Source: Stygibacter sp964604155 | GTDB taxonomy: Bacteria > Cloacimonadota > Cloacimonadia > Cloacimonadales > TCS61 | NCBI GenBank assembly: GCA_964604155.1 | Contig: CAZRXY010000113.1 | Location: 1-31,381 of the forward strand | Direction of reading: 5' to 3' | Length of the DNA: 31,381 nt | Shown here: one piece after another, positions 1 to 9,069 of the stretch | Layout of the letters: each line of letters starts with the position of its first letter | Numbering within the stretch: the stretch's first letter is position 1 | Notes under the pieces: generated by a model | What the model was told of the DNA's origin: nothing | Database searches by the model: none | Seen by the model: only the letters and a program-made list of their open reading frames with translations | Program-made: the position numbers and the translations under genes

Positions 1-158
1 CCTCTCATCCTCTCATCCTCTCATCCTCACATCCTCTCATCCTCACATCTTCTCATCCTCACATCCTCACATCCTCTCATCCTCACATCCTCTCATCCTC
101 TCATCCTCTCATCTTCTCATCCTCTCATCCTCTCATCCTCTCATCCTCTCATCCTCTT
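1..158. repeat. 8-bp tandem repeat array, about 19.5 units
   Basis: Perfectly phased 8-bp units starting at the first base. The main unit is CCTCTCAT. CCTCACAT occurs at 25, 41, 57, 65 and 81, and CTTCTCAT at 49 and 113. The array decays into CCTCTTTT at 153-160 and may continue beyond the left edge. On the minus strand the unit reads ATGAGAGG and brings TGA into every frame. On the plus strand it is open but runs into stops soon after. It lies about 80 bp downstream of the 3' end of the secreted-protein gene at 240-3332. It is best read as a non-coding microsatellite-like array; no function is visible. Confidence 0.95.
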
Positions 159-239
159 TTCTTTCCCATTCGCGCCTTCTGCCTGTCGTGACGAACCTTT
201 TTCGTAGTTGGTGGTTTATGATCTTTACGCCGGGTGGGA

Positions 240-3200
240 TTACTTGATGATCACAAATTTTCCTACTTTATTTTTTCCGTTTTCTTTATTGTGGACGCTG
301 AAAAGATATACTCCCGGGGCGGGGATCTGGTTATTTATCGTGAGCAGGTCCCAGGGTTCTATGCCGCCAGCAGCCTGGGCTTCGGCGGCAGCTTTTGATA
401 CATTGATAATATCCTGGGCATTATTATCGCCGTCATGATACAAGATATCCACCAGGTCGCCGGACAGGGTCCATATTTTAATTGTGCAAAGCTTTGGCAG
501 GTTCACGAACCATAATCTTCTGCTTTTATCGCCTTTGAGGTCATTATTCCGTCTGCCGTCGAATTTACTGTGGCTGATATATGGATTAGGTACTACATAG
601 ATATTATCCATATTATCCTGAGCTTGTGAGCCTGGGAAGAAAATCTTCATATTTGCATCCGCATCGCGGGCAGATTCCAGTATAGGAATATTAAGTGAGG
701 GCATTCCTCTATCCCAGGCAGAAACAGCTACGTAATACTCTATACCCTGCGGTGGGTTATTAATAATTTCTCTGTAATATCTGCGGCTCAATCTATCTTT
801 ACGCAGATTTTCCAGGCGTATCTCGTCGCCGATATTAGATTGTCCCAGATGACCTTCGAGTGGTATAAGCCTGTCATCATAAATTGCCAGATAGATATCT
901 TCTCTGATCTCTGGATGGCGATAGATAAGAGCCTGATCATCATCACTAAGCCCTATCGCAGCCTGTTGAGCCTGATCATCATCAATATCATGATTATAGA
1001 CAGGCTCGCCGAAAACAAAAATTCCTGCCGTTAGATCATCTTCTGTATAAGGCACTAATTCATATTTATCATCAAAATGGTAATAATCTAAATCTTCTTC
1101 TTTGATAGTTCTGCGGTTTGGCAGACCACGGTCAAGCCCTGTATCTCCCCCAAAATCTATGAATTGGCTTGTATTGTAATTAGTCAGGTAATCTGAGAAA
1201 TCCTGTTCGGTATCAATTTTATCCCATCTATTTTTAAGCATCCAGAATTCTTGAGAACCGCTGCCAGACCTGCCCCAAAGTGAGTAGCCCTGAAAATCGT
1301 GACGGAGTCTATAGGCAGTCCAGGGATTCAGATAGGCATTAGCATTGCGGTTTGCCGGCTCGGTAGTGTAGCAGCCGCTATCTTCATCCCACACAAAAGG
1401 AGCAAATTCCGGTGGACAATTTAGTTGGATAATCGCCCATTGATTGATATGGCTATCCAGGTCAGCCAGGGAATCAGCAACCTGCCAGCCGATCTGCTGG
1501 GGTTTCACGGTCTTAGTATCCACATTATCCATCTGGGAACGATTATCCCAATAGACCTCAATTGCTTTGCCATTCTGGATAAGTTCGGCAAACATCATAG
1601 GAATTTCGGGTGGTTCTGGTGGTATATAGTGGATAAAGGTATCAGGTTGGGTAACGGTGATCAGGTTCTGGGCTTCGCCGTAGGTATCTTTGGCGTGGAT
1701 AGAGGTCTGTTTGAGGCTCAAAAGATCGTCACCGGGGAAGACAGCGATCACAATCTTCATAGTTTTACCCGGTGGCAAATTCCAGCGTTTGAAATAGTTT
1801 CCATATTCATCTGTTTCCAGATAATCATCTATGCCGTACCCTTCTTCACCGGGGGCATCGGTATCTCCGGTATGCGGCTGTGCTCCGTAGAAGCCAAACA
1901 GGTAACGCGTATCCAGTCCCCCTGAGCTGATCTGTGCATTGGGAAACTGCCGCAGCGAAGTATATTTATCGTCATTAGGGTTTCTGTAATTAGTTAAAAG
2001 CCAGTATTTTTCGTTAGCAGTAGGTGAAGCATTTATATCCAGAGGATTAGTATCATCGGGACCATCCCCGCTATCCCAGGTCCAGCAGACAAATTCCAAT
2101 TGATCGGGGTCTGGCGTACAGACACGTGAGCCCACCATCCCATCTGTGAGTCCTTCATCCCCGTCAAGATCATAGGTATAGGCAAATTCATAACCCGTGC
2201 CACTCACATAAGAGCTCACGTCATCGGCATAAATAGCATCCCAGGCTTGAGGACCTACATCTGAATCCATATAGATACCCATTGCACAATCATATAGCGT
2301 ATCCAGATAAGTGGAAGTGAAATTCATATTTGTGATATTAAATTCCACGTAAACGAGATTCTTGATATGTTCATAGCTCCATTGATAGCTCATTTGTCGC
2401 ACTCTTATCCGCAGGGGGATGTGTGTGCTGTAGCCCTTATGATTACCCCAGTCCCGTTCGGTGGGAGTGCCAAAGGGGCTATAGTCATAGTAGTAACAGA
2501 TAAAATCCTGTTCGGAAACCGGATAGCCATCTTCATCCACCAAGCCATCGCCGTCATCATCCTGAGGCATAGTAAAATTATAGAGAGCATTGCTCTGGTC
2601 GGCTAAATCCACAAATCCCAGCGGAAACCAGATTTCTTCATTATCTATGACGGGCCCAAATTCCTGATCATTGAATTGGTGCAGCCAGCTTCCTCCGAAT
2701 CCGCTGAAGACAGAGGGCAATTCCTCGCTTTTTCGGAATGGAAAGGCATATCCTATCGGGTCTTCGTCAATTAATCCGTCGCCATCATCATCTACGCCGC
2801 GGCGTTGCTGGCGAATAGATGTGCTCATTATCACATCATGTGGATTATTGGTAGTGTATATCTCCCCCATGGGAGAAGTTTCCAGGGGGTTATAAGCTGG
2901 CAGAAGTTCTTTGATATCATAATCTCCGTCATAGCCTACGGTGACGAGGGTATCCACAACCAGTTTAAGGTTTTCATTCCATTCAGGGTCATTAATAGTA
3001 ACCACGTCATTTTGGTCTGCCGGGTTTACTTTCCAGTAGAGTTTCCTGCCGAATCCGTCGCGGCGGATTTTCTTGGCACCAAACCAGAGAGAGCCTCTGA
3101 AGAGATAATCAATGCCGCTGCCGCCAGGATATTCCAGCGAAGGGTAGCGTGGAGTGATATCCTTTCCTGAGCCAAAGAAACCATAATTACTCACCCGCAA

Positions 3201-3332
3201 CCAGATATTACCCACATTATGATAGTGCAGCAGGTCAAGCTTTTTGCCGCCATCTAACTCTTCTATACACTTGCCGGATAACTGCATAAATAAAAAGCCT
3301 GATAATAAAATAAAAATATAACGAATCCGCAT
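240..3332 (-). CDS. Large secreted protein with C-terminal sorting-like domain
   Basis: A 1030-residue protein of unknown specific function, predicted to be exported. Residues 1-20 form a signal peptide (basic MRIR, then a hydrophobic stretch). Two Asp-rich loops, DDDGDGLIDED (181-191) and DDDGDGLVDED (258-268), look like EF-hand or thrombospondin type 3-like calcium sites. The last ~124 residues begin at VVPNPY and resemble the FlgD-like / type IX-style C-terminal domain of Bacteroidota-Cloacimonadota secreted proteins. They end in KFVIIK, like the other two secreted proteins here. The ATG is preceded by AGAGG at good spacing. The gene is divergent from pbpC, sharing a 130-180 bp AT-rich intergenic region. 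No enzymatic motif was recognised between the Asp loops and the C-terminus, so a structural or surface role is possible but unproven. Confidence 0.85.
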   Translation of the reverse strand: MRIRYIFILLSGFLFMQLSGKCIEELDGGKKLDLLHYHNVGNIWLRVSNYGFFGSGKDITPRYPSLEYPGGSGIDYLFRGSLWFGAKKIRRDGFGRKLYWKVNPADQNDVVTINDPEWNENLKLVVDTLVTVGYDGDYDIKELLPAYNPLETSPMGEIYTTNNPHDVIMSTSIRQQRRGVDDDGDGLIDEDPIGYAFPFRKSEELPSVFSGFGGSWLHQFNDQEFGPVIDNEEIWFPLGFVDLADQSNALYNFTMPQDDDGDGLVDEDGYPVSEQDFICYYYDYSPFGTPTERDWGNHKGYSTHIPLRIRVRQMSYQWSYEHIKNLVYVEFNITNMNFTSTYLDTLYDCAMGIYMDSDVGPQAWDAIYADDVSSYVSGTGYEFAYTYDLDGDEGLTDGMVGSRVCTPDPDQLEFVCWTWDSGDGPDDTNPLDINASPTANEKYWLLTNYRNPNDDKYTSLRQFPNAQISSGGLDTRYLFGFYGAQPHTGDTDAPGEEGYGIDDYLETDEYGNYFKRWNLPPGKTMKIVIAVFPGDDLLSLKQTSIHAKDTYGEAQNLITVTQPDTFIHYIPPEPPEIPMMFAELIQNGKAIEVYWDNRSQMDNVDTKTVKPQQIGWQVADSLADLDSHINQWAIIQLNCPPEFAPFVWDEDSGCYTTEPANRNANAYLNPWTAYRLRHDFQGYSLWGRSGSGSQEFWMLKNRWDKIDTEQDFSDYLTNYNTSQFIDFGGDTGLDRGLPNRRTIKEEDLDYYHFDDKYELVPYTEDDLTAGIFVFGEPVYNHDIDDDQAQQAAIGLSDDDQALIYRHPEIREDIYLAIYDDRLIPLEGHLGQSNIGDEIRLENLRKDRLSRRYYREIINNPPQGIEYYVAVSAWDRGMPSLNIPILESARDADANMKIFFPGSQAQDNMDNIYVVPNPYISHSKFDGRRNNDLKGDKSRRLWFVNLPKLCTIKIWTLSGDLVDILYHDGDNNAQDIINVSKAAAEAQAAGGIEPWDLLTINNQIPAPGVYLFSVHNKENGKNKVGKFVIIK

Positions 3333-3513
3333 TGTTTACCTCTTTAACCAATTTTTCTTCACCAGCAGCTAAAATTTTTATAATACAACTAATTGTCCAT
3401 TTTTTTCTTTCTGTTCAGGCTCAGGTCTGAATTAATCCGGCTAAATAGAATGTGATGACAGATTGATAAAAAAAACATTGCCTTTTTGGGACAGATGCTG
3501 CCTGTGGTTCGTC

Positions 3514-5820
3514 ATGAAAAAGAAATATCTGACGGGTCTGGCAATAGCCGGTATGATGCTGATCATCCTGATTGCTATCTACTTCATCACGCCTGATATT
3601 ACCAAAAACCTTAATAACTACGGCAAGCTGGTATTGGACAGGGAAGGCAAAATACTGCAGGCATATTTGAATGAAGATGAGCAGTGGTGCTTTGCTCCGG
3701 GGACAGAAAGCATACCTTTTAAGCTCAAAAAAGCTGTTTTGCTTTATGAGGACAGATATTTTTACCTGCATCCGGGATTTAACCCAATAGCCATTATCCG
3801 GGCTTTTATCAGGAATATCGCTGCCGGCAGGATTGTAAGTGGTGGCAGCACTATCAGTATGCAATTATGCCGCATTGCCAATCCCGGCAGGCGGACTCTC
3901 ACAAAAAAAATCTCAGAATTGTGCCAGGCTGTTAAGCTGGAAATACGATACAGCAAGGCTCAGATACTCACGCTATATCTGAATAATGCACCCTACGGCG
4001 GCAATATCGTGGGCTATAGAGCAGCCTCACTGCGATATTTTAATCGCGAACCTGACGCTTTAAGCTGGGCAGAAGCTGCCCTGCTTGCTGTTCTGCCAAA
4101 TGCCCCCGGAATGATAGCACCGGGGAAAAATCAAGCTACTTTGCAGAAAAAGCGTAACGTGCTAGTGCAAAAACTATTCAAAAATGGCGATATCGATGAA
4201 ACTACCTTTCAATTAAGCTGTCTGGAACCTGCACCTGAATCCAGAAATGTCTTGCCTTCAAGAGCTCCGCACCTTGCCCGACTGGCTGCCATCAAAAGTG
4301 ATAAACCACTGGTGTACACTACAATCGATTCTAAGCTGCAGAACCTGGTGGAGACTTCTATCTCCTTCCGTTCTGCTTATCTGCATGATTCCGGCATAAA
4401 AAATCTGGCTGCGCTGGTGATAGATAATCAAACACTTGAAATTCTCGTCTGGCTGGGTTCGCAGGACTTTTCTGATGATTCCCATAGCGGGCAGGTGGAT
4501 GGAGTGATAGCGCAGCGTTCTCCCGGCTCAACCCTTAAACCTCTGCTTTATGCTCTTTCAATAGATGATGGGCTCATCGTTCCACAGACCATGCTCCAGG
4601 ATGTGCCTTCATATTATCCCGGATTTCAGCCTCAGAATGCTACCAAAAGCTATGACGGCTGGGTGCGGGCAGATAATGCTCTGGTGCGATCGCTCAATGT
4701 CCCTGCCGTGCGGCTGCTTAATATGTATGGCTTCCACAGGTTCTACAATTTCCTTGAAGATGCTAATATTTCTACTTTGTTCCGCTCACCTGCCGGGTAT
4801 GGGCTCACCTTGGTAATTGGTGGAAATGAGGTGACAATGCTCGAGCTGGCTGCTCTTTACGCCGGGCTGGCTAATTATGGCAGATTCGCCCCACTTATAT
4901 TTATGAAAGAGCAAAATACTATCCCAGGTTCTCAATTGATCAGTCCGGGCAGTTGCTGGCAAATTCTGAATATCCTTTCTGAACTGAAGCGTCCCGGCTC
5001 TGAATACTACTGGCAGCAATATGACAATCAATGGCGATTTGCCTGGAAAACCGGCACCAGCTATGGGCATCGTGATGCCTGGGCTGTGGGAGCGAATCCC
5101 CAATATACAATCGCGGTCTGGGCAGGTAATTTTGATAACGAAACAAATCCTGCTCTTTCCGGGGCATCTTCGGCAGCACCGCTCTTATTTACAATTTTCA
5201 ATGCCCTGCCAAAGGATGCCAGCCTTGACTGGTTTCTCATGCCGCTTAATGAAATGCAGGAGCGGATCATCTGTGCCCAAACCGGCTTAGCCCCTTCTTC
5301 CAGATGCCCGCGCGACACTATCCTTGTTTCCAGACAGGCAAAACCGCTTAAACTTTGCAATTATCATCAACCATTTCAGGTCACTTTAGATGGCAAGCAC
5401 ACAGTATGCTCAAGCTGCTGGCAAGATACAGAGCATACCACCAAAATCTATCTGGTCTATCCACCGCAGGCAAAAAAGTATTTGATAGCAGCCGGAAGAC
5501 AAATTCAAAATATTCCTCCCCACAGATCGTCATGCCCTGCCCGTTCACATAATATCCTGCAGATAGATTATCCCCTCAACGGCAGCCTGATCTATCTCCC
5601 CAGAAATATAGATTTACAGCAGCAGAAACTCACCCCGGAAATTTCCGGATATGCCCGGAATTCGCGTCTGTTCTGGTATCTGGATGACGAATTTATCGGC
5701 ATCAGCAAGGGAAGAGAAGATATCCCGCTCCTGCCCGAAAGCGGCAGCCACACGCTCACTATCATCGATGATGAAGGCAATTCTGCCTCCACACACTTCC
5801 ACATCACTTTACCGGAATGA
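3514..5820 (+). CDS. pbpC: Penicillin-binding protein 1C (bifunctional transglycosylase/transpeptidase)
   Basis: Bifunctional class A penicillin-binding protein that polymerises and may cross-link peptidoglycan on the outer face of the inner membrane. Numbering is from an upstream TTG at 3463. A single membrane anchor lies at about residues 22-42. The GT51 glycosyltransferase domain has catalytic E96-D97 and GGSTISMQL (127-135). The transpeptidase has S356-T-L-K359, SLN (410-412) and KTGTS (529-533). The C-terminal ~95 residues match the position of the BiPBP_C domain that distinguishes PBP1C from PBP1A. I prefer the ATG at 3514 (768 aa, MKKKYLTGL), which places a short basic segment before the membrane helix and gives the family's usual length. 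Neither start has a clear Shine-Dalgarno. It stands alone, followed by a 188-bp gap with a weak hairpin (5859-5879). Confidence 0.93.
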   Translation: MKKKYLTGLAIAGMMLIILIAIYFITPDITKNLNNYGKLVLDREGKILQAYLNEDEQWCFAPGTESIPFKLKKAVLLYEDRYFYLHPGFNPIAIIRAFIRNIAAGRIVSGGSTISMQLCRIANPGRRTLTKKISELCQAVKLEIRYSKAQILTLYLNNAPYGGNIVGYRAASLRYFNREPDALSWAEAALLAVLPNAPGMIAPGKNQATLQKKRNVLVQKLFKNGDIDETTFQLSCLEPAPESRNVLPSRAPHLARLAAIKSDKPLVYTTIDSKLQNLVETSISFRSAYLHDSGIKNLAALVIDNQTLEILVWLGSQDFSDDSHSGQVDGVIAQRSPGSTLKPLLYALSIDDGLIVPQTMLQDVPSYYPGFQPQNATKSYDGWVRADNALVRSLNVPAVRLLNMYGFHRFYNFLEDANISTLFRSPAGYGLTLVIGGNEVTMLELAALYAGLANYGRFAPLIFMKEQNTIPGSQLISPGSCWQILNILSELKRPGSEYYWQQYDNQWRFAWKTGTSYGHRDAWAVGANPQYTIAVWAGNFDNETNPALSGASSAAPLLFTIFNALPKDASLDWFLMPLNEMQERIICAQTGLAPSSRCPRDTILVSRQAKPLKLCNYHQPFQVTLDGKHTVCSSCWQDTEHTTKIYLVYPPQAKKYLIAAGRQIQNIPPHRSSCPARSHNILQIDYPLNGSLIYLPRNIDLQQQKLTPEISGYARNSRLFWYLDDEFIGISKGREDIPLLPESGSHTLTIIDDEGNSASTHFHITLPE

Positions 5821-6008
5821 TAGATTATTGGTAATAATGGAGTTACCCAGGCTACACCGGGTAAATTGAAAAATTACCCTACTGGAGTGATTTTTTTAGC
5901 CATGCATAAAAAATATTTGTGGGTATGCCAGATTAAGATTTTATCTTGACTGATTAATGGTAAATAAACAAATACTCAACCAAGTAGAAGCTAAAAGGAG
6001 ATAGCATT

Positions 6009-6887
6009 ATGAGTACAAGTCATAGACTAATTTTTGGTAATTGTATGAGTATGGCAGAAATCAGGGATGCTTCAATTGATTTGATAATAACATCTCCGCC
6101 ATACTTCAACGCTCCTTTTGATTATAAGGGTTTATTTGCCAGTTATGGGCAGTATCTGGGAGTATTGCGAAAAGCGGCAAAAGAATCATTCAGAGTACTT
6201 AATGACGGCAGAATATTTGTGCTGAATATAGATGATATGCTGGTAAAAGGGGAAAAATATCCAATCGTTGCTGATGCAATCAAGATATTCCAGCAGTGCG
6301 GATTTAGATACAGGGACAAAATAATCTGGAAAAAGCCAGACGGTTATCTGAGAATAAGTAGAAGAAGTGGGGTTTTAATGCAAAACCCCTATCCGATGTA
6401 TTTTTATCCTGACAATCTCCTGGAGAGTATAGTTATATTTCAAAAAGGAAATTTTGATTATAAATCTATTGGCAGAGAAACCAGAAACAATTCAAAAATT
6501 GATACTACAGAATTTCAAAGTAATAAATGGTACCGCAGTTTGTGGGAAATCACTAATGTACTTCCCGGATCTCAGTTAGAAAAAAACATTGCTGCCTTTC
6601 CAGAAGAGATTCCGTACAGGATGGTAAAACTGTTTTCTTATAAAAATGAGACTGTATTAGATCCTTTTCTGGGAAGTGGAACTACTATGAAAGTAGCCAA
6701 AGAACTGGGGAGAAATTCTATAGGTTTTGAGATAATCAAAGATTTAGAGCCTGTGATATTAAAGAAAACAGGCTTTACTGATGATAAGAATGGTGATAAA
6801 TTGGATATTGATTATAGAACAGCCGGCAAATTCAGATGCGTCACTTTGGAATACATACAGAAATTAGAGGACAAAAGGAGAAACTGA
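6009..6887 (+). CDS. Site-specific DNA methyltransferase, beta class (N4-C or N6-A)
   Basis: S-adenosylmethionine-dependent exocyclic-amino DNA methyltransferase, 292 aa. The catalytic motif TSPPY (28-32) comes before the SAM-binding motif DPFLGSGTT (218-226), which is the beta-class order. SPPY is commoner in N4-cytosine enzymes, but N6-adenine cannot be excluded. The region between these motifs, about residues 100-200, is where target recognition would be expected. AAAAGGAG lies 8 bp before the ATG. It is the first gene of a tight operon: its TGA is followed immediately by the next ATG. A TTGACT at 5946 could be part of the cassette promoter, but no convincing -10 was seen. The many AGA, ATA and AAA codons contrast with the flanking genes and suggest horizontal acquisition. 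Its role is presumably protection of sites cut by the nuclease encoded downstream. Confidence 0.9.
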   Translation: MSTSHRLIFGNCMSMAEIRDASIDLIITSPPYFNAPFDYKGLFASYGQYLGVLRKAAKESFRVLNDGRIFVLNIDDMLVKGEKYPIVADAIKIFQQCGFRYRDKIIWKKPDGYLRISRRSGVLMQNPYPMYFYPDNLLESIVIFQKGNFDYKSIGRETRNNSKIDTTEFQSNKWYRSLWEITNVLPGSQLEKNIAAFPEEIPYRMVKLFSYKNETVLDPFLGSGTTMKVAKELGRNSIGFEIIKDLEPVILKKTGFTDDKNGDKLDIDYRTAGKFRCVTLEYIQKLEDKRRN

Positions 6888-7433
6888 ATGATTATAACAG
6901 CGAGAATTAAAGGTATAAAATACACTACCTGCCTTACCCCTGAATTGGAAATAATCTGTTATAAAAATTTTGATATTCAGACGTGTCCTTCATGCTGCCG
7001 TGTTCAGGGAGGGAATTTCGTTTTCAATCTATCAAAATGGGTTTCACCAAAAAGAACAAGGTCATACCCATTTGAAAGAGTATATAATACTTTGAATGGA
7101 AATAAAAAAATCACTGTCATCCCGATAATCAAGGATGAGGGCTGTAGAGGAGATAGAGATTTCATACAGTGGGATACTATCTCCCTGATGAGCCTGTTAA
7201 ATGTTTATGTAATTTTGGGGTATTATGACAAAGCCCGGATAAATCCCCGCAACTCCCAAAAAATTACTTCACAACAAATGAATAATGACTATATTAAAGA
7301 AAAAATCAGAGAAATCTCAACATACCACAGCTCATCATTACACTGGAATATAAAGGAAATTACAGAATCATTACCAGGCTTAATCGATAATGTGAAAAAT
7401 CTTATAATAACATTTCCAAAGTGCTTAATGTGA
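6888..7433 (+). CDS. Probable restriction endonuclease, N-terminal part or first subunit
   Basis: A 181-residue protein not recognised from a named family. It has a Cys cluster (CPSCC, 33-37) that could bind metal, a basic WVSPKRTRSYPFERVY segment (51-66), and KDEGCRGDRDF (82-92) followed by a hydrophobic stretch. It starts directly after the methyltransferase stop, with AGGAG upstream. It ends ATG-TGA inside the next frame, which is open from 7391 and carries a nuclease-like active site. The two frames therefore look like one ~370-residue restriction enzyme broken by a one-base shift somewhere in 7391-7433, or like two genuine subunits. Placement between two methyltransferases supports a restriction role. 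The function is inferred from context and not from a motif in this part. Confidence 0.6.
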   Translation: MIITARIKGIKYTTCLTPELEIICYKNFDIQTCPSCCRVQGGNFVFNLSKWVSPKRTRSYPFERVYNTLNGNKKITVIPIIKDEGCRGDRDFIQWDTISLMSLLNVYVILGYYDKARINPRNSQKITSQQMNNDYIKEKIREISTYHSSSLHWNIKEITESLPGLIDNVKNLIITFPKCLM

Positions 7434-7990
7434 ATTTTCATAGTCCTACGGGGATTGAAAAATTTCAAGCACAATTAGCAAAAGGAGCGAACAACTTTAT
7501 GGAATCATCTCGCCAGCAAGCTTTGATGGCTCAGAATAGAGAATATCTTACGGTACAGCCAAAAGAGGTATTAAAAACTTTGACTAAGGCAAAAATCAAT
7601 ATCAGCAATTATCTTGGTGGATTATACCATCTAACTACTGATGAGATTGAAATATCTAACAACAAACTCTATCTGATAGAATCAAAGCATTCTAAGTCTT
7701 CTAAACTTCCAAGTATCAGCGACATAAAAGATGGATTGCTGAAAATGATATTGTATAGCAATCTGGAGGAAGTAATGATAGATGAAGAAGAATACATTCC
7801 GATACCTGTATTGAAACTAACCTCAAGTGTACTAAAATATGGAGCATCATTCGATTCCAGCAGTACAGATTTAAATGACTTCATTGAGATAAATGAATTA
7901 TCTCCAAAGCAAACCAACGCTGTAAAGTTACTATTTAAAGAGTGCAATGAAAATAAAATTGTCCTTAGGATTGGGCAGGATAGACTATGA
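7421..7990 (+). CDS. Probable PD-(D/E)XK restriction endonuclease, C-terminal part or second subunit
   Basis: 189 codons counted from a GTG at 7421. A candidate PD-(D/E)XK nuclease active site is D74 ... E87-S-K89, with 12 residues between the Asp and ExK, the usual geometry. It is followed by LPSISDIKDGLLKMILY, a conserved-looking helix. The start is uncertain. The frame is open from 7391 and overlaps the previous gene, so it may continue from it after a frameshift. Alternatively, the ATG at 7499 (residue 27) has AAAGGAG 11 bp upstream and could be an independent start. The stop overlaps the next methyltransferase ATG as ATGA, so translation is probably coupled. It would cleave unmethylated DNA. 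Family assignment rests on the motif and on the flanking methyltransferases. Confidence 0.65.
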   Translation: MLNVNFHSPTGIEKFQAQLAKGANNFMESSRQQALMAQNREYLTVQPKEVLKTLTKAKINISNYLGGLYHLTTDEIEISNNKLYLIESKHSKSSKLPSISDIKDGLLKMILYSNLEEVMIDEEEYIPIPVLKLTSSVLKYGASFDSSSTDLNDFIEINELSPKQTNAVKLLFKECNENKIVLRIGQDRL

Positions 7991-8841
7991 TAAAAAGTCC
8001 CCTGAGATATCCTGGTGGTAAAAGTAGAGCAGTAAAAATAATCAGCAGCCATATCCCCGGATTTCAAGAATTCCGCGAACCTTTTGCCGGTGGTGGTTCT
8101 GTTTTTATACATCTAAAGCAGTATCATCCGAAAAAAAAATTCTGGATCAATGATATTTATAAAAACCTCTTTCTGTTCTGGCTCAAATGTCAGACTGATA
8201 TTGATGGACTTATAGAACAAATTTGGCAATGGAGAGCTGAATTTTCCGAAGGGAAAAAACTGCATCGCTATTTAAATTATAACATGGAGCACTTTTCTGA
8301 ATTAGAAAAAGCAGCAGCTTTCTTTATTTTTAACAGAATAACTTTCTCTGGTACAACTGAAAGCGGTGGTTTCTCTAAAGCAGCTTATGAGAAAAGATTC
8401 ACGATATCAAGTATCGAGCGAGTGCGTGCTATAGCATCGCTAGTGCAGAATGTGAAAATCACTAATTATGACTATGAAGAAGTTATTAAAGCACCTGGAG
8501 ACAATGTTTTTATCTTCCTTGACCCCCCATATTATTCTGCTGAAAAATCTGCTCTATATGGAAAAAATGGCTGCTATCATAAACTATTTAATCATGAGAG
8601 GTTTATGAAAACTATCAGGGATATTGAACATAAGTGGTTGATAACCTATGACAATTCTGATTATATTAAAGAATTATTCTCTTTCGCTTATATATATGAA
8701 TGGAATCTAACTTATGGGATGCGAAATGTCTCAAAAAATTCTAACCAAAACGGAAAAGAACTCTTTATTGCTAATTACGACTTAAATTTCTTTAACCACG
8801 AACAGATGGAGTGTGATTTTTTTAGCTATTTTGATACTTAA
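7987..8841 (+). CDS. D12-class (Dam-like) N6-adenine DNA methyltransferase
   Basis: A 284-residue adenine-N6 methyltransferase of the alpha (Dam/DpnM, D12) class. The N-terminus has the family hallmark SPLRYPGGKSR (4-14), the SAM-binding motif is EPFAGGGS (31-38), and the catalytic motif is DPPYY (179-183), giving the order I then IV. Its length is normal for the class. It is translationally coupled to the nuclease gene by an ATGA overlap and is the last gene of the cassette. Having both a beta-class and an alpha-class enzyme beside one nuclease fits an asymmetric (type IIS) site needing two methylases, or a DpnII-like pair. The sequence alone does not say which. No terminator is obvious in the 130 bp that follow. 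Confidence 0.92.
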   Translation: MIKSPLRYPGGKSRAVKIISSHIPGFQEFREPFAGGGSVFIHLKQYHPKKKFWINDIYKNLFLFWLKCQTDIDGLIEQIWQWRAEFSEGKKLHRYLNYNMEHFSELEKAAAFFIFNRITFSGTTESGGFSKAAYEKRFTISSIERVRAIASLVQNVKITNYDYEEVIKAPGDNVFIFLDPPYYSAEKSALYGKNGCYHKLFNHERFMKTIRDIEHKWLITYDNSDYIKELFSFAYIYEWNLTYGMRNVSKNSNQNGKELFIANYDLNFFNHEQMECDFFSYFDT

Positions 8842-8931
8842 TGGGAAACCATAGCTTATCACTAATGTTTCTTCTCAGAGTAAATTACCTTTTAAGGTCA
8901 GGCATTTTTTATAATTCGGGTGGAAAAAATA

Positions 8932-8958
8932 TTGACAATTAACAGCCCTTAATATTCT
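8932..8958 (+). promoter_or_regulatory. Candidate promoter for tRNA-Val / gpsA
   Basis: A perfect TTGACA (-35) lies at 8932-8937 and TATTCT (4 of 6) at 8953-8958, with a short 15-bp spacer. The tRNA begins 14 bp further on. The -35 match is strong and the -10 is approximate. Confidence 0.45.
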
Positions 8959-8972
8959 TATTGCCCGCACGT

Positions 8973-9049
<77 letters not shown>

Positions 9050-9069
9050 TTATTATTTAAGGAGTTAGT

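Noticed and set aside
1..158. CRISPR-like array
   Set aside because: Units are 8 bp, contiguous and without spacers.
1425..1925. 166-codon plus-strand frame inside the large secreted-protein gene
   Set aside because: Shadow of the opposite strand; no ribosome-binding site or family features, and the minus-strand protein has a signal peptide and sorting domain.
5859..5896. pbpC terminator
   Set aside because: The 6-bp stem GGGTAA/TTACCC is weak and the T run is 11 bp further on; noted only in the pbpC entry.
7391..7433. Programmed -1 frameshift signal in the nuclease
   Set aside because: GAAAAAT is the nearest candidate but does not fit X-XXY-YYZ in the reading frame, and no clear downstream stem was found.
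7669..8112. 147-codon minus-strand frame across the nuclease/methyltransferase junction
   Set aside because: Shadow; both plus-strand genes have motifs there and the junction is an ATGA overlap.
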